In this document: piece after piece, positions 24,952-38,451 of the stretch
How positions within the stretch are numbered: position 1 is the first letter of the stretch
How the letters are laid out: the number at the start of each line of letters is the position of its first letter
Assembly: GCA_030538585.1 (NCBI GenBank)
Contig: JAUNTP010000007.1
Location: 1-43,384 of the forward strand
Direction of reading: 5' to 3'
From: Mobilicoccus sp.
GTDB lineage: Bacteria > Actinomycetota > Actinomycetes > Actinomycetales > Dermatophilaceae
Length of the DNA stretch: 43,384 nucleotides
Translations under genes and position numbers: made by a program
Notes under the pieces: generated by a model
Databases searched by the model: none
Told to the model about the DNA's origin: nothing
The model's input: the letters and a program-made list of their open reading frames with translations, nothing else

Positions 24952-26288
24952 CAGAGCAGCGGGAGCAGACGCTCGAGCTCGAACGGCGTCACCTGAGCCC
25001 GGTACTCCTCCCATTCGCGGCGCTTGCTGCGCAGAAAGAGGTCGAAGACGTGCTCACCGAGCGCCTCGGCCACGAGGTCGGAGCGCTCCATGGCGGCGAT
25101 CGCCTCGGCGAGCGAGGACGGCAAGGGCACGATGCCCATCGCGTGGCGCTCGGCGTCGGTGAGACGCCACACGTCGTCCTCGGCCTCCTCGGGCAACTCG
25201 TAGTCGTGCTCGATGCCGGCGAGCCCGGCGTGCAGCAACACGGCGAACGCGAGGTAGGGGTTGCAGGCGGAGTCGAGCGTGCGGATCTCCACGCGGCTCG
25301 AGTTTTCCTTGCCGGGCTTGTAGAGCGGGACCCGCACCATGGCGCTGGAGTTGTTGTGCCCCCAGCAGATGTGCGCCGGTGCCTCGCCGCCGCCCCACAG
25401 GCGCTTGTAGCTGTTGACCCACTGGTTGGTGACGGCCGAGATCTCCGCGCCGTGATGCAGGACGCCGGCGATGAACTGCCGCGCCACCTTGCTCAGTTGG
25501 TAGGGCGCGCTCGACTCGTAGAACGCGTTGCGCTCACCCTCGAAGAGCGACAGGTGGGTGTGCATGCCCGACCCCGGCTGGCCCGACAACGGCTTCGGCA
25601 TGAACGAGGCGTAGCACCCCGTCTGAGCCGCGACCTCCTTGACGACGGTGCGGAACGTGATGATGTTGTCCGCGGTCGAGAGCGCGTCGGCGTACCGCAG
25701 GTCGATCTCGTTCTGGCCGGGGCCGGACTCGTGGTGGCTGAACTCCACCGGGATGCCCATGAGCTCGAGGATCTGGATCGCCTCGCGGCGGAAGTCCTGC
25801 CCCCGCCAGTCGGCGACGTGGTCGAAGTAGCCGGCCTGGTCGATGGGCTTGGGCTCCTCGCCCGGCGCGATGGGCGGCTCGAAGAGGTAGAACTCGATCT
25901 CCGGGTGGGTGAAGAACGAGAACCCCATGTCGGCGGCCTTCTCGGTGGCGCGGCGCAACACCTGGCGCGGGTCGCCCGGGCTCGGCGACCCGTCGGGGGT
26001 GCGGATGTCGGCGAACATCCGTGCCGTCAGCGGGGGTTCACCCCGCCACGGCAGCACGTGGAACGTGTCGGCATCGGGACGCACGAGCATGTCCGACTCG
26101 GTGACGCGCGAGAACCCCTCGATGGCCGAGCCGTCGAACCCCAGGCCCTCCTCGAACGCGGCCTCCAACTCGGCGGGCGCGACCGCCACCGACTTGAGCG
26201 TGCCGACGACGTCGGGGAACCACAGGCGAATGAACCGCACGTCCCGCTCCTCGATGACCCGCAGCACGTGCTCCTGTTGGCGATCCAT
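24951..26288 (-). CDS. glnA2: Glutamine synthetase-like protein GlnA2
   Basis: Second type-I-fold glutamine synthetase, 445 residues. It has FDGSAIEGF, HPEIEFYLF, MPKPLSGQPGSGMHTHLSLF and NPYLAFAVLLHAGLAGI. The region matching the adenylylation loop reads DDVWRLTDAE, with tryptophan where GlnA1 has Tyr402, so it is probably not regulated by GlnE. ATG 26288 gives the N-terminus MDRQQEHVLRVIEERD, which matches M. tuberculosis GlnA2; another ATG at 26297 adds three residues. The stop overlaps the glnE start. In some actinobacteria GlnA2-4 paralogues act on polyamines, so the substrate is not certain. Confidence 0.92.
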   Translation of the reverse strand: MDRQQEHVLRVIEERDVRFIRLWFPDVVGTLKSVAVAPAELEAAFEEGLGFDGSAIEGFSRVTESDMLVRPDADTFHVLPWRGEPPLTARMFADIRTPDGSPSPGDPRQVLRRATEKAADMGFSFFTHPEIEFYLFEPPIAPGEEPKPIDQAGYFDHVADWRGQDFRREAIQILELMGIPVEFSHHESGPGQNEIDLRYADALSTADNIITFRTVVKEVAAQTGCYASFMPKPLSGQPGSGMHTHLSLFEGERNAFYESSAPYQLSKVARQFIAGVLHHGAEISAVTNQWVNSYKRLWGGGEAPAHICWGHNNSSAMVRVPLYKPGKENSSRVEIRTLDSACNPYLAFAVLLHAGLAGIEHDYELPEEAEDDVWRLTDAERHAMGIVPLPSSLAEAIAAMERSDLVAEALGEHVFDLFLRSKRREWEEYRAQVTPFELERLLPLL

Positions 26289-26341
26289 GGCTCCCATCCT
26301 GCCCTACCCCCACCTCGGGCCGCCGGTCGAGACGGGCGGGC

Positions 26342-26545
26342 TCACCACTCGTCGTCGGGCTCCTTGCCGTCTTCCTCGGCGCGGCGGCGGTCCTCCTCGT
26401 CCCAGGCCTCGGTGCGCTCGGCCGCGGACGCGAACGCGTTCTCGGCGGCCTCGCGCGTCTCGTACGGGCCCATGAGGTCCTCCTTGCGCGACGTCGCGCC
26501 GTCCTCCTCGACCTCACGCGTCTTCACGTTGAACCAGAACGCCAT
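26342..26545 (-). CDS. Small conserved SPOR-annotated protein
   Basis: 67 residues, MAFWFNVKTREVEEDGATS then LMGPYETREAAENAFASAAERTEAWDEEDRRRAEEDG, very acidic at the end. Small proteins with the start MAFW(F/Y)NVKT and an LMGPY-TREAA motif are widespread in actinobacteria next to map or glnA2 and are usually annotated as SPOR-domain-like. There is no signal peptide. It lies 53 bp before glnA2 in the same direction. Function unknown. Confidence 0.8.
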   Translation of the reverse strand: MAFWFNVKTREVEEDGATSRKEDLMGPYETREAAENAFASAAERTEAWDEEDRRRAEEDGKEPDDEW

Positions 26546-26655
26546 GGCCTATCTCCCTGCACTCGGAGCGGCGCCGCGCGGCCCACGACGCCCGGCCTTC
26601 AGGATAGTGACCTGCGAGGTCAGCGCGGGCCTGCAGGCCACCTACACTCGGGCCC

Positions 26656-27513
26656 ATGCGTCCCCCCATGACTCCCGGTCGGGTCGGCCCGCGTCGCGCC
26701 GTCCCCTCCTCGATCGCCCGCCCCGAGTACGTCGACCGCGAGGCGCCCGCCCCGTACACCGGCGGGGAGGTCAAGGACCCCGAGACGATCGAGGCGATGC
26801 ACCACGCCGGCGGGGTGGCGGCGCGGGCACTTGCCGCAGCGGGCGCAGCGGTCGCGCCCGGGGTGACCACCGACGAACTCGACCGCGTCGCCCACGAGTC
26901 GATGCTCGCCGAGGGCGCCTACCCCTCCACCCTCGGCTACCGGCGGTTCCCCAAGTCGTGCTGCACGAGCGTCAACGAGGTCGTCTGCCACGGCATCCCC
27001 GACGACCAGCCCCTCGTCGAGGGGGACATCGTCAACATCGACGTCACCGCCTACATCGGTGGGGTGCACGGCGACACCAACGCCACCTTCCTCGTGGGCG
27101 AGGTCGACGAGGAGTCGCGACTCCTCGTGGAACGGACGCAGGAGTCGCTGCGGCGCGCGATCAAGGCCGTCGCGCCCGGCCGGCAGCTCAACATCATCGG
27201 CCGCGTCATCGAGAGCTATGCCAAGCGGTTCGGGTACGGCGTCGTGCGCGACTTCACCGGGCACGGCATCGGCACCTCGTTCCACACCGGCCTCATCGTC
27301 CCCCACTACGACGCGGCCCCCGGCTACGACACCGTCCTCGAACCCGGGATGACGTTCACCATCGAACCGATGCTCAGCCTCGGCACCCACGAGTGCGAGG
27401 TGTGGGAGGAGGACACGTGGACCGTCGTCACCGCCGACGGCCGTCGCTCCGCCCAGTTCGAGCACACCATCCTCGTCACCGACCGCGGCGCCGAGATCCT
27501 CACCCTCCCCTGA
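26656..27513 (+). CDS. map: Methionine aminopeptidase type I
   Basis: Removes the initiator methionine from new proteins; cytoplasmic dimetal enzyme. The 285 residues begin with a proline-rich extension of about 40 residues ([17 protein letters not shown], two PxxP motifs) like that of M. tuberculosis MapB. Metal ligands are visible in NIDVTAY (Asp), HGDTNATF (Asp), GHGIGTSFH (His), TIEPML (Glu) and FEHTILVT (Glu). The order and spacing are typical of type I. Divergent from the small SPOR-like gene. A weak hairpin (TCCGAAC 27522-27528 with GTTCGGA 27548-27554) follows the stop. Confidence 0.95.
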   Translation: MRPPMTPGRVGPRRAVPSSIARPEYVDREAPAPYTGGEVKDPETIEAMHHAGGVAARALAAAGAAVAPGVTTDELDRVAHESMLAEGAYPSTLGYRRFPKSCCTSVNEVVCHGIPDDQPLVEGDIVNIDVTAYIGGVHGDTNATFLVGEVDEESRLLVERTQESLRRAIKAVAPGRQLNIIGRVIESYAKRFGYGVVRDFTGHGIGTSFHTGLIVPHYDAAPGYDTVLEPGMTFTIEPMLSLGTHECEVWEEDTWTVVTADGRRSAQFEHTILVTDRGAEILTLP

Positions 27514-27687
27514 CGACCTCGTCCGAACCGGTCACTCCTGCAGGCCTGTTCGGAACTCCGACACGCCGGGCGGGGCTTGTGTCGAGCGTCAGCTGGGGAG
27601 ATCGTCATCACTACTGGAACGGTTGATGACGTGAGGTTCGCCTGGACGTCTTAGTGTGTTCGCCAATCGTCCATGACGAAGGAGTAG

Positions 27688-31442
<3,755 letters not shown>

Positions 31443-31450
<8 letters not shown>

Positions 31451-31636
31451 AACACCCACCCCGCACACAGAACCTCACCCTGGGCACAGAGTCCCACCGT
31501 TGGGCACGAGACTCACCTGGGGAACAAAGACTCACCGTCGACGGTGAGGTTCTGTTCCTCAGGTGCGTTCTCGTCGCTCAGGTGAGCTTCTGCAGCAAAG
31601 GTGAGCCCCTGTCCCCCAGGTGAGTCACGTCCCCTC
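31443..31636. repeat. Divergent 19-nt unit array 1 centred on palindrome 31531-31548
   Basis: The centre is the perfect palindrome CTCACCGTCGACGGTGAG. From it, five 19-nt units run rightward on the plus strand (starts 31542, 31561, 31580, 31599, 31618). Five run leftward on the minus strand (starts 31537, 31518, 31499, 31480, 31461). Each begins (A/C/G)GGTG(A/G/C)G and most continue with a TCTG-like core, e.g. AGGTGAGCTTCTGCAGCAA and AGGTGAGTCTCGTGCCCAA. The spacing is exactly 19 throughout while the rest of each unit varies. The RNA would fold into a long, regularly interrupted hairpin. Confidence 0.85.
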
Positions 31637-31777
31637 ACCTCCTCTACACATGCGCACCCGCCCCTCAGGGACTCACCTTGGCCGCAGAGACTCACCGTCG
31701 ACGGTGAGGTTTTTTGCCTGAGGTGAGCCTGCCTAGCTCAGGTGAGCTTCTGCCGCGAAGGTGAGCACGTCGCGCCG
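31622..31777. repeat. Divergent 19-nt unit array 2 centred on palindrome 31691-31708
   Basis: Same palindrome CTCACCGTCGACGGTGAG. Four units run right (starts 31702, 31721, 31740, 31759, e.g. AGGTGAGCTTCTGCCGCGA) and four run left on the minus strand (starts 31697, 31678, 31659, 31640, e.g. AGGTGAGTCCCTGAGGGGC). The outermost left unit overlaps the outermost right unit of array 1, so the two arrays meet as AGGTGAG...CTCACCT at 31618-31640. Confidence 0.85.
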
Positions 31778-31804
31778 GGACAGCCCCTCTCACGCGATCC
31801 TTTC

Positions 31805-31848
31805 CGTTGGTCGAGGAGCGAGCGAAGCGAGCGTCTCGAGACCATGGT
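31805..31848 (-). repeat. REP-like interspersed repeat, copy E
   Basis: Reverse-oriented copy beginning CGTTGGTCGAGGAGCGAGCG and ending CGTCTCGAGACCATGG. It lies between 19-nt array 2 and the tenA stop. Confidence 0.75.
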
Positions 31849-31872
31849 GAGTCGACAGATCAGCCCCTTGTT

Positions 31873-32517
31873 TCAGTACATCGCGTCGAAGAACGCCCGC
31901 TCGCACGCCACCGCCCGGGCAAAGAGGCGCTCGACGAGGTCCTTCTCCTGCGGGTCTGATGGCTCGTGCGCGTCGAGTTGGCCGCGCAGCCACCCCACCC
32001 ACGTCTCGAATGCCTCGCCGCGGTGTAGGTCGACCCAGCCCACGTGCTCGGGGCGGGTGGCGGAGAGGTCGTCGGCGTCGGGGCGTGTCGCCCAATCGAG
32101 GTAGAGCCACTCGGCGACGACGAGCACGCCGATCACCGCAGCGTAGGACCGGCTCTCGACCGCGTCGCGCATGACGGCGTCGAAGTCCTTGGTCGCCTGC
32201 GTCAACGTCGGGTCGACGCGATCGGATTCAGGTACGCCGAGGGCATCGAAGGAGTCCACGAAGTACGTGTTCTCGTCGGAGGCGAAGAAGCCGAGCTGAC
32301 GCGCCAGCGGGAGCCTGGAGTCCATGTCGGGGGCGGACGCGCACGCTTGGCCGAGCATCATGACGAACGCGTCGCAGAACTGGTAGTCCTGCACGAGGTA
32401 GTGGGTGAGGACGTCGTCCTCGACGGTTCCGGCGAGCAGTTCGTCGACGAAGCGGTGCCCGACGGCGGCATCCCAGTCGGCGGCGGAGGATTCACGGAGG
32501 CGCTGCGAGTACGTCAT
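31873..32517 (-). CDS. tenA: TenA family protein, TenA_E-like (no active-site cysteine)
   Basis: All-helical TenA/thiaminase-II fold, 214 residues, normally involved in thiamin salvage (hydrolysis of amino-pyrimidines). The N-terminal region carries HYLVQDYQFCDAF with the conserved Asp/Tyr; the motif around residue 135 reads VLVVAEWLYLDWA. Bacillus TenA has catalytic Cys135 in this motif; here the aligned residue is Ala135, followed by Glu136, which places it in the Cys-less TenA_E class. Glu in ACERAFFD near the C-terminus is kept. It is transcribed alone, bracketed by 19-nt repeat arrays on both sides. No thiamin genes or TPP riboswitch are nearby, so the substrate is uncertain. Confidence 0.85.
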   Translation of the reverse strand: MTYSQRLRESSAADWDAAVGHRFVDELLAGTVEDDVLTHYLVQDYQFCDAFVMMLGQACASAPDMDSRLPLARQLGFFASDENTYFVDSFDALGVPESDRVDPTLTQATKDFDAVMRDAVESRSYAAVIGVLVVAEWLYLDWATRPDADDLSATRPEHVGWVDLHRGEAFETWVGWLRGQLDAHEPSDPQEKDLVERLFARAVACERAFFDAMY

Positions 32518-32538
32518 GACGCCACCCTAGGGGCGCCT

Positions 32539-32751
32539 GTCGTCGCCCGGCTCGCCGAAGCGCACCGGCCTCACGCAGGCCGCAGAGCCTCACTTGAGGT
32601 GGACAGACCCACCTCACCACCACACCCTCACCCACGACGCAGAGCCTCACCTCAGAGCAGAAAGCTCACCGTCGACGGTGAGCTTCTGTCGTTCAGGTGA
32701 GCCCCTCTCGCCTGAGTGTGGCGCAACAGCCGAGGTGAGCTCACGTGAGGT
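32539..32751. repeat. Divergent 19-nt unit array 3 centred on palindrome 32665-32682
   Basis: Third exact copy of CTCACCGTCGACGGTGAG. Right: units starting 32676, 32695, 32714 (degenerate) and 32733, the last running over the stop of the exporter permease gene. Left on the minus strand: units starting 32671, 32652, 32633, 32614, 32595, 32576 and a decayed one at 32557, e.g. AGGTGAGGCTCTGCGTCGT and AAGTGAGGCTCTGCGGCCT. It fills the whole gap between tenA and the permease gene. Confidence 0.82.
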
Positions 32752-34405
32752 CTCGGCGGCGGAAGGCCGCCGCGCCGACACTCACCAGCACCACCGCGAC
32801 CAGCGCCATGAGGCCCACGGCGATCCACGAGATGTCCTCCGCCGGATAGCGGCCCGCGTGGTTGTAGATCGACGTGTCGAGCACGGCCTGCTCCAGCCGC
32901 ATCATCGGGCCGAACATCGTGATGACGCAGGCGTACCCGTACAGCACCCACACCAGGCCGAGCAGGCGCGGGGCGACGCCGTACAGGCAGATCGCCACCC
33001 CGAGGACGAGCCACACCGCCGGCACCTGTGCTAAGTGGCCGAGCACGGCGGCCTTGAGCAGATCGGCGTCCCCGGTGCCGACCGCGGCACCGACGCCCAC
33101 CCCGAGGCCCGCTCCGAGCACCATGAGCAGTGATCCGACCGCGGTCACGCTCGCCCAGGCGAGCACCCACCCGGCCCGGCTGACCTTCGTGGCAAGGACG
33201 GCCTCGAGACGGGTAGAGCGTTCCTCGCCCCGCAGCGACAAGGCGGCGAGGATGACGAAGACGGTGGCGACGATCGCGTCGAACACGGCCATGAAACCGA
33301 CGTACCCGTCGGCCAATCCGCCGGTGCCGCCGAGCACGAGGAGGATCTCCTCCGGCATGCCCTGGGTCCCGTCGATCATCGGCTGGGTGAACGCGCCGTA
33401 CAGCAGCCCGAGGGCGGTGAGCGCGACGGTCCACCCGATGACCCCCCGCAGCTGCAGGCGCCACGCCAGCCCGAGAGCAGAACCCAGCAGAGGTCCGGCG
33501 TGGGGTCGGCCGGGCCGGTCCGCGAGGAAGCCCGCACCGACGTCTCGGCGCCCGGCGAGCACGTAGGCGAGCGAGACGAGCGCGATCGTGGCGGCCAGCG
33601 AGAACAGCAGGGGCCACCACCGGTCGAGGGTGAACGGCGCCGTCTGTTGCGACCATCCGAGCGGTGAGAACCAGGACAGCACGGCGAGGTCCCCGTCGTG
33701 AGTGGCGGCCATGTCACCGATCCCGCGCAGCGCGAACGACGCCCCGAGCACGAGACCGGCCAGCGCCGAGCAGGTGCGCGAGAACGGCGAAAGCTGGGCG
33801 GTCACGGCGGCGACACCGGCGAACACGAGACCGGCAGCGCCGATGCTCACCCCGAACAGCAGGCACGCCTCGACGGAGGGGGCGGGATCGAACCCGGCCC
33901 CGATCATGATGCCGCCCACGAGCGCGGACAGGAGCACCTGCATCGTCGTGACGAGCAGCAGAGCGGCGGTCAGCGGGGCGCGTCGACCGACGGCGTCCGC
34001 GAGGAGGGCTTCGACGCGGCCGGTCTGCTCCTCGACGCGGGTGTGCCGCGAGATGGTGAGCAGGCTCATGAGTGCTGCGCCGAGCATGATGTACAGGCCG
34101 TAGATGCCGGCGATGAGGCGTGGCACCGTCGGGTCGTCGAAGCCGTAGCCGGGCCCGCCGACCATGGCGGTGACGGGGCTGGCCATGAGCGCGACCATGC
34201 TCGCCATGGCTGCGTGGTCGGTGAGGATCTCTTGCAGAGCCACGGCGTAGTAGCCCGCCATCGCCGCGTTGCCGAGCACCCACGCCGGAAACCAGATGCG
34301 GTCGCGGCGGAGCATGAGCCGCAGCATGGATCCGGTGCCCGCGAAACTGCCGCCGCGTGCGCGGCCGGCCGGTCGCGCGGGTCGTGTCGCCGCAGGCGCG
34401 GTCAT
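32741..34405 (-). CDS. ABC exporter permease (fused double-permease, COG3559-like)
   Basis: Membrane component of an ABC-2-type exporter resembling the TnrB3 family described as exporters of polyketide antibiotics. The 554 residues carry about twelve membrane segments in two similar halves; each half opens with a charged stretch before the first helix ([39 protein letters not shown]). [18 protein letters not shown] in half one is echoed by [18 protein letters not shown] in half two. The ATG overlaps the ATPase stop (ATGA). The frame stays open upstream inside the ATPase gene but is not protein-like there. The exported compound is unknown. Confidence 0.87.
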   Translation of the reverse strand: MTAPAATRPARPAGRARGGSFAGTGSMLRLMLRRDRIWFPAWVLGNAAMAGYYAVALQEILTDHAAMASMVALMASPVTAMVGGPGYGFDDPTVPRLIAGIYGLYIMLGAALMSLLTISRHTRVEEQTGRVEALLADAVGRRAPLTAALLLVTTMQVLLSALVGGIMIGAGFDPAPSVEACLLFGVSIGAAGLVFAGVAAVTAQLSPFSRTCSALAGLVLGASFALRGIGDMAATHDGDLAVLSWFSPLGWSQQTAPFTLDRWWPLLFSLAATIALVSLAYVLAGRRDVGAGFLADRPGRPHAGPLLGSALGLAWRLQLRGVIGWTVALTALGLLYGAFTQPMIDGTQGMPEEILLVLGGTGGLADGYVGFMAVFDAIVATVFVILAALSLRGEERSTRLEAVLATKVSRAGWVLAWASVTAVGSLLMVLGAGLGVGVGAAVGTGDADLLKAAVLGHLAQVPAVWLVLGVAICLYGVAPRLLGLVWVLYGYACVITMFGPMMRLEQAVLDTSIYNHAGRYPAEDISWIAVGLMALVAVVLVSVGAAAFRRRDLT

Positions 34406-35322
34406 GAGGGGTCGGCTTCCACGGTGTCGCCGTAGTGCCGCAGGAGGATCTGTTCGAGGGTCGGCGGGGTCGCGGTCACCGAGCGGACTCCGTGGGCGGC
34501 GAGGTCTGACATCACCTCGGGCAGGTGCGCAGTGTCGACATCGAAACGCACCCTGTCCCCCGCGGCGAGCACGTTGTGCACCCCGGCCCGATCGCCCAGC
34601 CGATCCAGGGGACGGTCGGTGACGACGCTGATCGCCGTCCGAGACAGGTGGCGCATGTCGGCGAGGCTTCCGGATTCGACGATGCGGCCCTTGCGGATGA
34701 TGGAGATCCGGTCGGCGAGCGCCTCTACTTGCGCGAGGATGTGGCTCGACAGCAGCACAGTGGTGCCGTCGGCAGTGGCTTCGGCGATGCACTCCTGGAA
34801 CACGGCCTCCATGAGCGGGTCGAGGCCGGAGGTCGGTTCGTCGAAGACGAGCAGGTCGACGCGCGAGGACAGCGCCGAGACCAAGGCGACCTTCTGCCGG
34901 TTGCCCTTGGAGTAGGAGCGACCCTTCTTGCGCAGGTCGAGGTCGAAGAGATCGACGAGCCGGTCGCGGCGGGCCTTGTCGATGCCGCCGCGCAGGCGCG
35001 CGAAGAGGTCGACGGCCTCGCCGCCGGTGAGTCCCGGCCACAGCGCGACGTCACCGGGCACATAGGCGAGCCGACGATGGAGAGCGACGGCGTCGTCCCA
35101 CGGGTCGCCGCCGAGGAGTCGGGCCTCACCCGAGTCGGCGCGCAGCAGCCCGAGCAGGATGCGGATCGTCGTCGACTTTCCGGCGCCGTTCGGGCCGAGG
35201 AACCCGTGGACCTCACCGTGCTCGACGCGCAGGTCTAGCCCGTCGAGGGCTCTGACGCGCCCGAAGGTCTTGGTCACGCCGACCATGTCGACGGCCGGAC
35301 CGGCAACATCCGTGGAGGCCAT
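34402..35322 (-). CDS. ABC exporter ATP-binding protein
   Basis: Cytoplasmic ATPase of the exporter, partner of the fused permease. The 306 residues contain Walker [10 protein letters not shown] (about 43-51), the signature-like [15 protein letters not shown], Walker [14 protein letters not shown] and the switch His in LLSSHIL. The C-terminal about 80 residues form the accessory domain typical of drug/antibiotic exporter ATPases. The signature reads SKGNRQK rather than SGGQ, as in the DrrA/NatA group. First gene of a two-gene operon, 56 bp after the Rho-N-like gene. No TetR or MarR regulator is adjacent. Confidence 0.9.
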   Translation of the reverse strand: MASTDVAGPAVDMVGVTKTFGRVRALDGLDLRVEHGEVHGFLGPNGAGKSTTIRILLGLLRADSGEARLLGGDPWDDAVALHRRLAYVPGDVALWPGLTGGEAVDLFARLRGGIDKARRDRLVDLFDLDLRKKGRSYSKGNRQKVALVSALSSRVDLLVFDEPTSGLDPLMEAVFQECIAEATADGTTVLLSSHILAQVEALADRISIIRKGRIVESGSLADMRHLSRTAISVVTDRPLDRLGDRAGVHNVLAAGDRVRFDVDTAHLPEVMSDLAAHGVRSVTATPPTLEQILLRHYGDTVEADPS

Positions 35323-35378
35323 GACTGCAGCCTATTCCTGTCGGGACACGTCGATCAGTCCAGTGCCGGCGCGCTCCT

Positions 35379-35633
35379 TCAGTCCTCTCTCAACGCCTCG
35401 ATGAGCTCGTCCTTGTTCATCGAGCTGCGGCCCTCGATGTCGAGTTCGGCCGCCCGCTCGCGGAGTTCGTCGACGGTCCAGTCCTCGTAGGATCCGGCCT
35501 CGCCGCCCTTGCGGCCGACCTCCTCGCGGGAGGAGTTGGCGGCGGCGTTGCTGATCGCGGCGGCCTTCGACTTGCTGTTGCCCTCCTCGCGCAGGCGGTC
35601 GTAGAGCTCTCGGTCCTTGATGGGGTCGGCCAT
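35379..35633 (-). CDS. Small protein with Rho N-terminal/SAP-like domain
   Basis: 84 residues. The N-terminal part ([30 protein letters not shown]) resembles the small actinobacterial [10 protein letters not shown] proteins. The C-terminal part ([30 protein letters not shown]) matches the Rho termination-factor N-terminal/SAP-like helix-extended-helix used for nucleic-acid binding. Highly charged and soluble. It starts 2 nt after the fumC stop, so it is in the fumC operon. Its role is unknown. Confidence 0.8.
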   Translation of the reverse strand: MADPIKDRELYDRLREEGNSKSKAAAISNAAANSSREEVGRKGGEAGSYEDWTVDELRERAAELDIEGRSSMNKDELIEALRED

Positions 35634-35634
35634 G

Positions 35635-37044
<1,410 letters not shown>

Positions 37045-37108
37045 GCCTCGACCCTAGACGCCAGGTCCGACAACCACCCGCCGACGGCCCACACGGGCCG
37101 GGGTCGGC

Positions 37109-37858
37109 TCAGCTCACGATGAGGTTGAGCGCGGCGATGCCGACGGCGGCGATGACGAAGATCCACTCACCCCAGGGGTGCCGGAACCCGCCCCTGAGGG
37201 CGCCGTAGCGGTCGCGGCCGTCGATAGGGTCGGTGACGGGGTCGATCACTCGCCCCCGCTCTCGGCGCAGGCCGATGACCGAGGCCGCGAGCAGAGCAAC
37301 GGCGACGAGGCCGACCAGCATGACCGGGAGGCTGAGGATGACGCCGGTGAGGAGCACGTTCGCCAGCACCATCGACGCGAACGCCGCCCCCAGAGCCACC
37401 GCGCCCCACACCGGATGCGCGAGGAGCAGACGCAGTGAGGTGATGGTGAGCACCGTCACCACCACCAGGATGGCCGCCGATGCCGCGGCCCCCCACGTCA
37501 CCGGCACGTCGCCCCCGCTCGCCCACCCCGAGACGGCCGCGCCAGTCAGGGCGGCACCGGCCACACCCGCGAGCGTCGGGGCGAGGACCGACAGCCAGCT
37601 GCGGGGTTCGAGAGCGTCGATGTCCTGATCACGAAAGTCGAGCGAGCGGGCGTACTCAACCGGGTCGCCGAACGCCTCCTGCGGACGCTCCCCGCTCTCG
37701 GCGCAGTGGGCTTCCACCGAGGCGATAGCGTCACCGATGGCACTGCCGCGCACGTCGCGAAGCCGCAGTTCGACGACCATCGCATCGACCCATGACTCGC
37801 GCGACGACTGATCCTCCGCAGGTCCGCGCCGGCTCGATCCGTTCTGGGTGTCGTTCAT
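37109..37858 (-). CDS. HAAS-like membrane protein paired with PadR
   Basis: 249 residues. The N-terminal soluble domain (WVDAMVVELRLRDVRGSAIG through EAFGDPVEYARSL, about 22-70) looks like the HAAS signalling domain, which usually partners PadR regulators. It is followed by about six membrane segments and ends NLIVS. ATG 37858 overlaps the padR stop (TGATG); the open frame upstream inside padR is not protein-like. By analogy with other PadR-HAAS pairs it may relay a membrane signal to, or be controlled by, the PadR protein. Confidence 0.78.
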   Translation of the reverse strand: MNDTQNGSSRRGPAEDQSSRESWVDAMVVELRLRDVRGSAIGDAIASVEAHCAESGERPQEAFGDPVEYARSLDFRDQDIDALEPRSWLSVLAPTLAGVAGAALTGAAVSGWASGGDVPVTWGAAASAAILVVVTVLTITSLRLLLAHPVWGAVALGAAFASMVLANVLLTGVILSLPVMLVGLVAVALLAASVIGLRRERGRVIDPVTDPIDGRDRYGALRGGFRHPWGEWIFVIAAVGIAALNLIVS

Positions 37859-38202
37859 CAGGCCCTCACTGTGTCCGCACGCATGAAGCGCGCTGTCGTC
37901 TCGGCGAACTCGACCCAACGGGCGGTTCGGTGCTGCATCTCCAGTCGCCCGTCGCCGGTGAGTTCGAGGTACTTGCGGCCCGGGCCGCTCTCGCCCTGCT
38001 CCCACCGGGTCGTGACAAAGCCGGCCGCTTCGAGGCGGCTGAGCAGGGGGTAGAGGGTGCCGCCTTTGACGACACCGAACCCGGACTCCTCCAGCGCCGT
38101 CGCGATGGCGTACCCATGGGTGGGCCCCTCGGCGAGGATGCGGAGCACCGCCACCTGGAGCACGCCCCGGAGCCAGTCGCTCGGCCACGGTTGCTCGGTC
38201 AT
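37858..38202 (-). CDS. PadR-family transcriptional regulator
   Basis: 114-residue winged-helix repressor. The PadR signature is LRGVLQVAVLRILAEGPTHGYAIATALEESG then GVVKGGTLYPLLSRLEAAGFV and GPGRKYLELTGDG (wing and dimer helix). It starts at ATG 38202 and is coupled to the membrane protein gene by TGATG. An inverted repeat lies immediately upstream (38205-38238), consistent with autoregulation. The inducer is unknown. Confidence 0.92.
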   Translation of the reverse strand: MTEQPWPSDWLRGVLQVAVLRILAEGPTHGYAIATALEESGFGVVKGGTLYPLLSRLEAAGFVTTRWEQGESGPGRKYLELTGDGRLEMQHRTARWVEFAETTARFMRADTVRA

Positions 38203-38204
38203 GA

Positions 38205-38238
38205 GTAGACAGTACGGCTACTTAGTCAGTCTGTCTAC
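38205..38238. promoter_or_regulatory. Inverted repeat upstream of padR, probable operator
   Basis: GTAGACAG (38205-38212) and CTGTCTAC (38231-38238) are perfect inverted copies separated by 18 bp, directly before the padR start. The spacing suits a dimeric winged-helix repressor overlapping its own promoter. Confidence 0.5.
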
Positions 38239-38389
38239 CTAGATTGGCAGGCGATCTCGCTGTCGGTCGCGCGCAGCGGAATAGGCGAGACATCACGCGC
38301 CTTGACCTCATCGACCCCCGCCCGCTTGTCGAGGAGTGCGCGGAGTGGGCGGCTCGACCCCATCGCTCACGTGATCACGTCAGTCACGA

Positions 38390-38428
38390 TGGTTTCGAGA
38401 CATCGCTGCGCTCCTCCTCAACCAACGA
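38390..38428 (+). repeat. REP-like interspersed repeat, copy F
   Basis: Forward copy: GGTTTCGAGACATCGCTGCG then CTCCTCCTCAACCAACG. It ends 24 bp before the GTG of the OYE-family gene, just ahead of the AAGGAG ribosome site, so it may be part of that gene's 5' leader. Confidence 0.75.
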
Positions 38429-38451
38429 GACCCCTACAAGGAGCATCACCG

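Noticed and set aside
31513..31695. 60-residue protein read from the repeat region
   Set aside because: It is only a translation of the 19-nt units; the units do not preserve frame.
32518..32740. TPP riboswitch upstream of tenA
   Set aside because: The region is completely explained by the third 19-nt array; no THI-box sequence (CUGAGA ... ACCUGA) is present in the sense direction.
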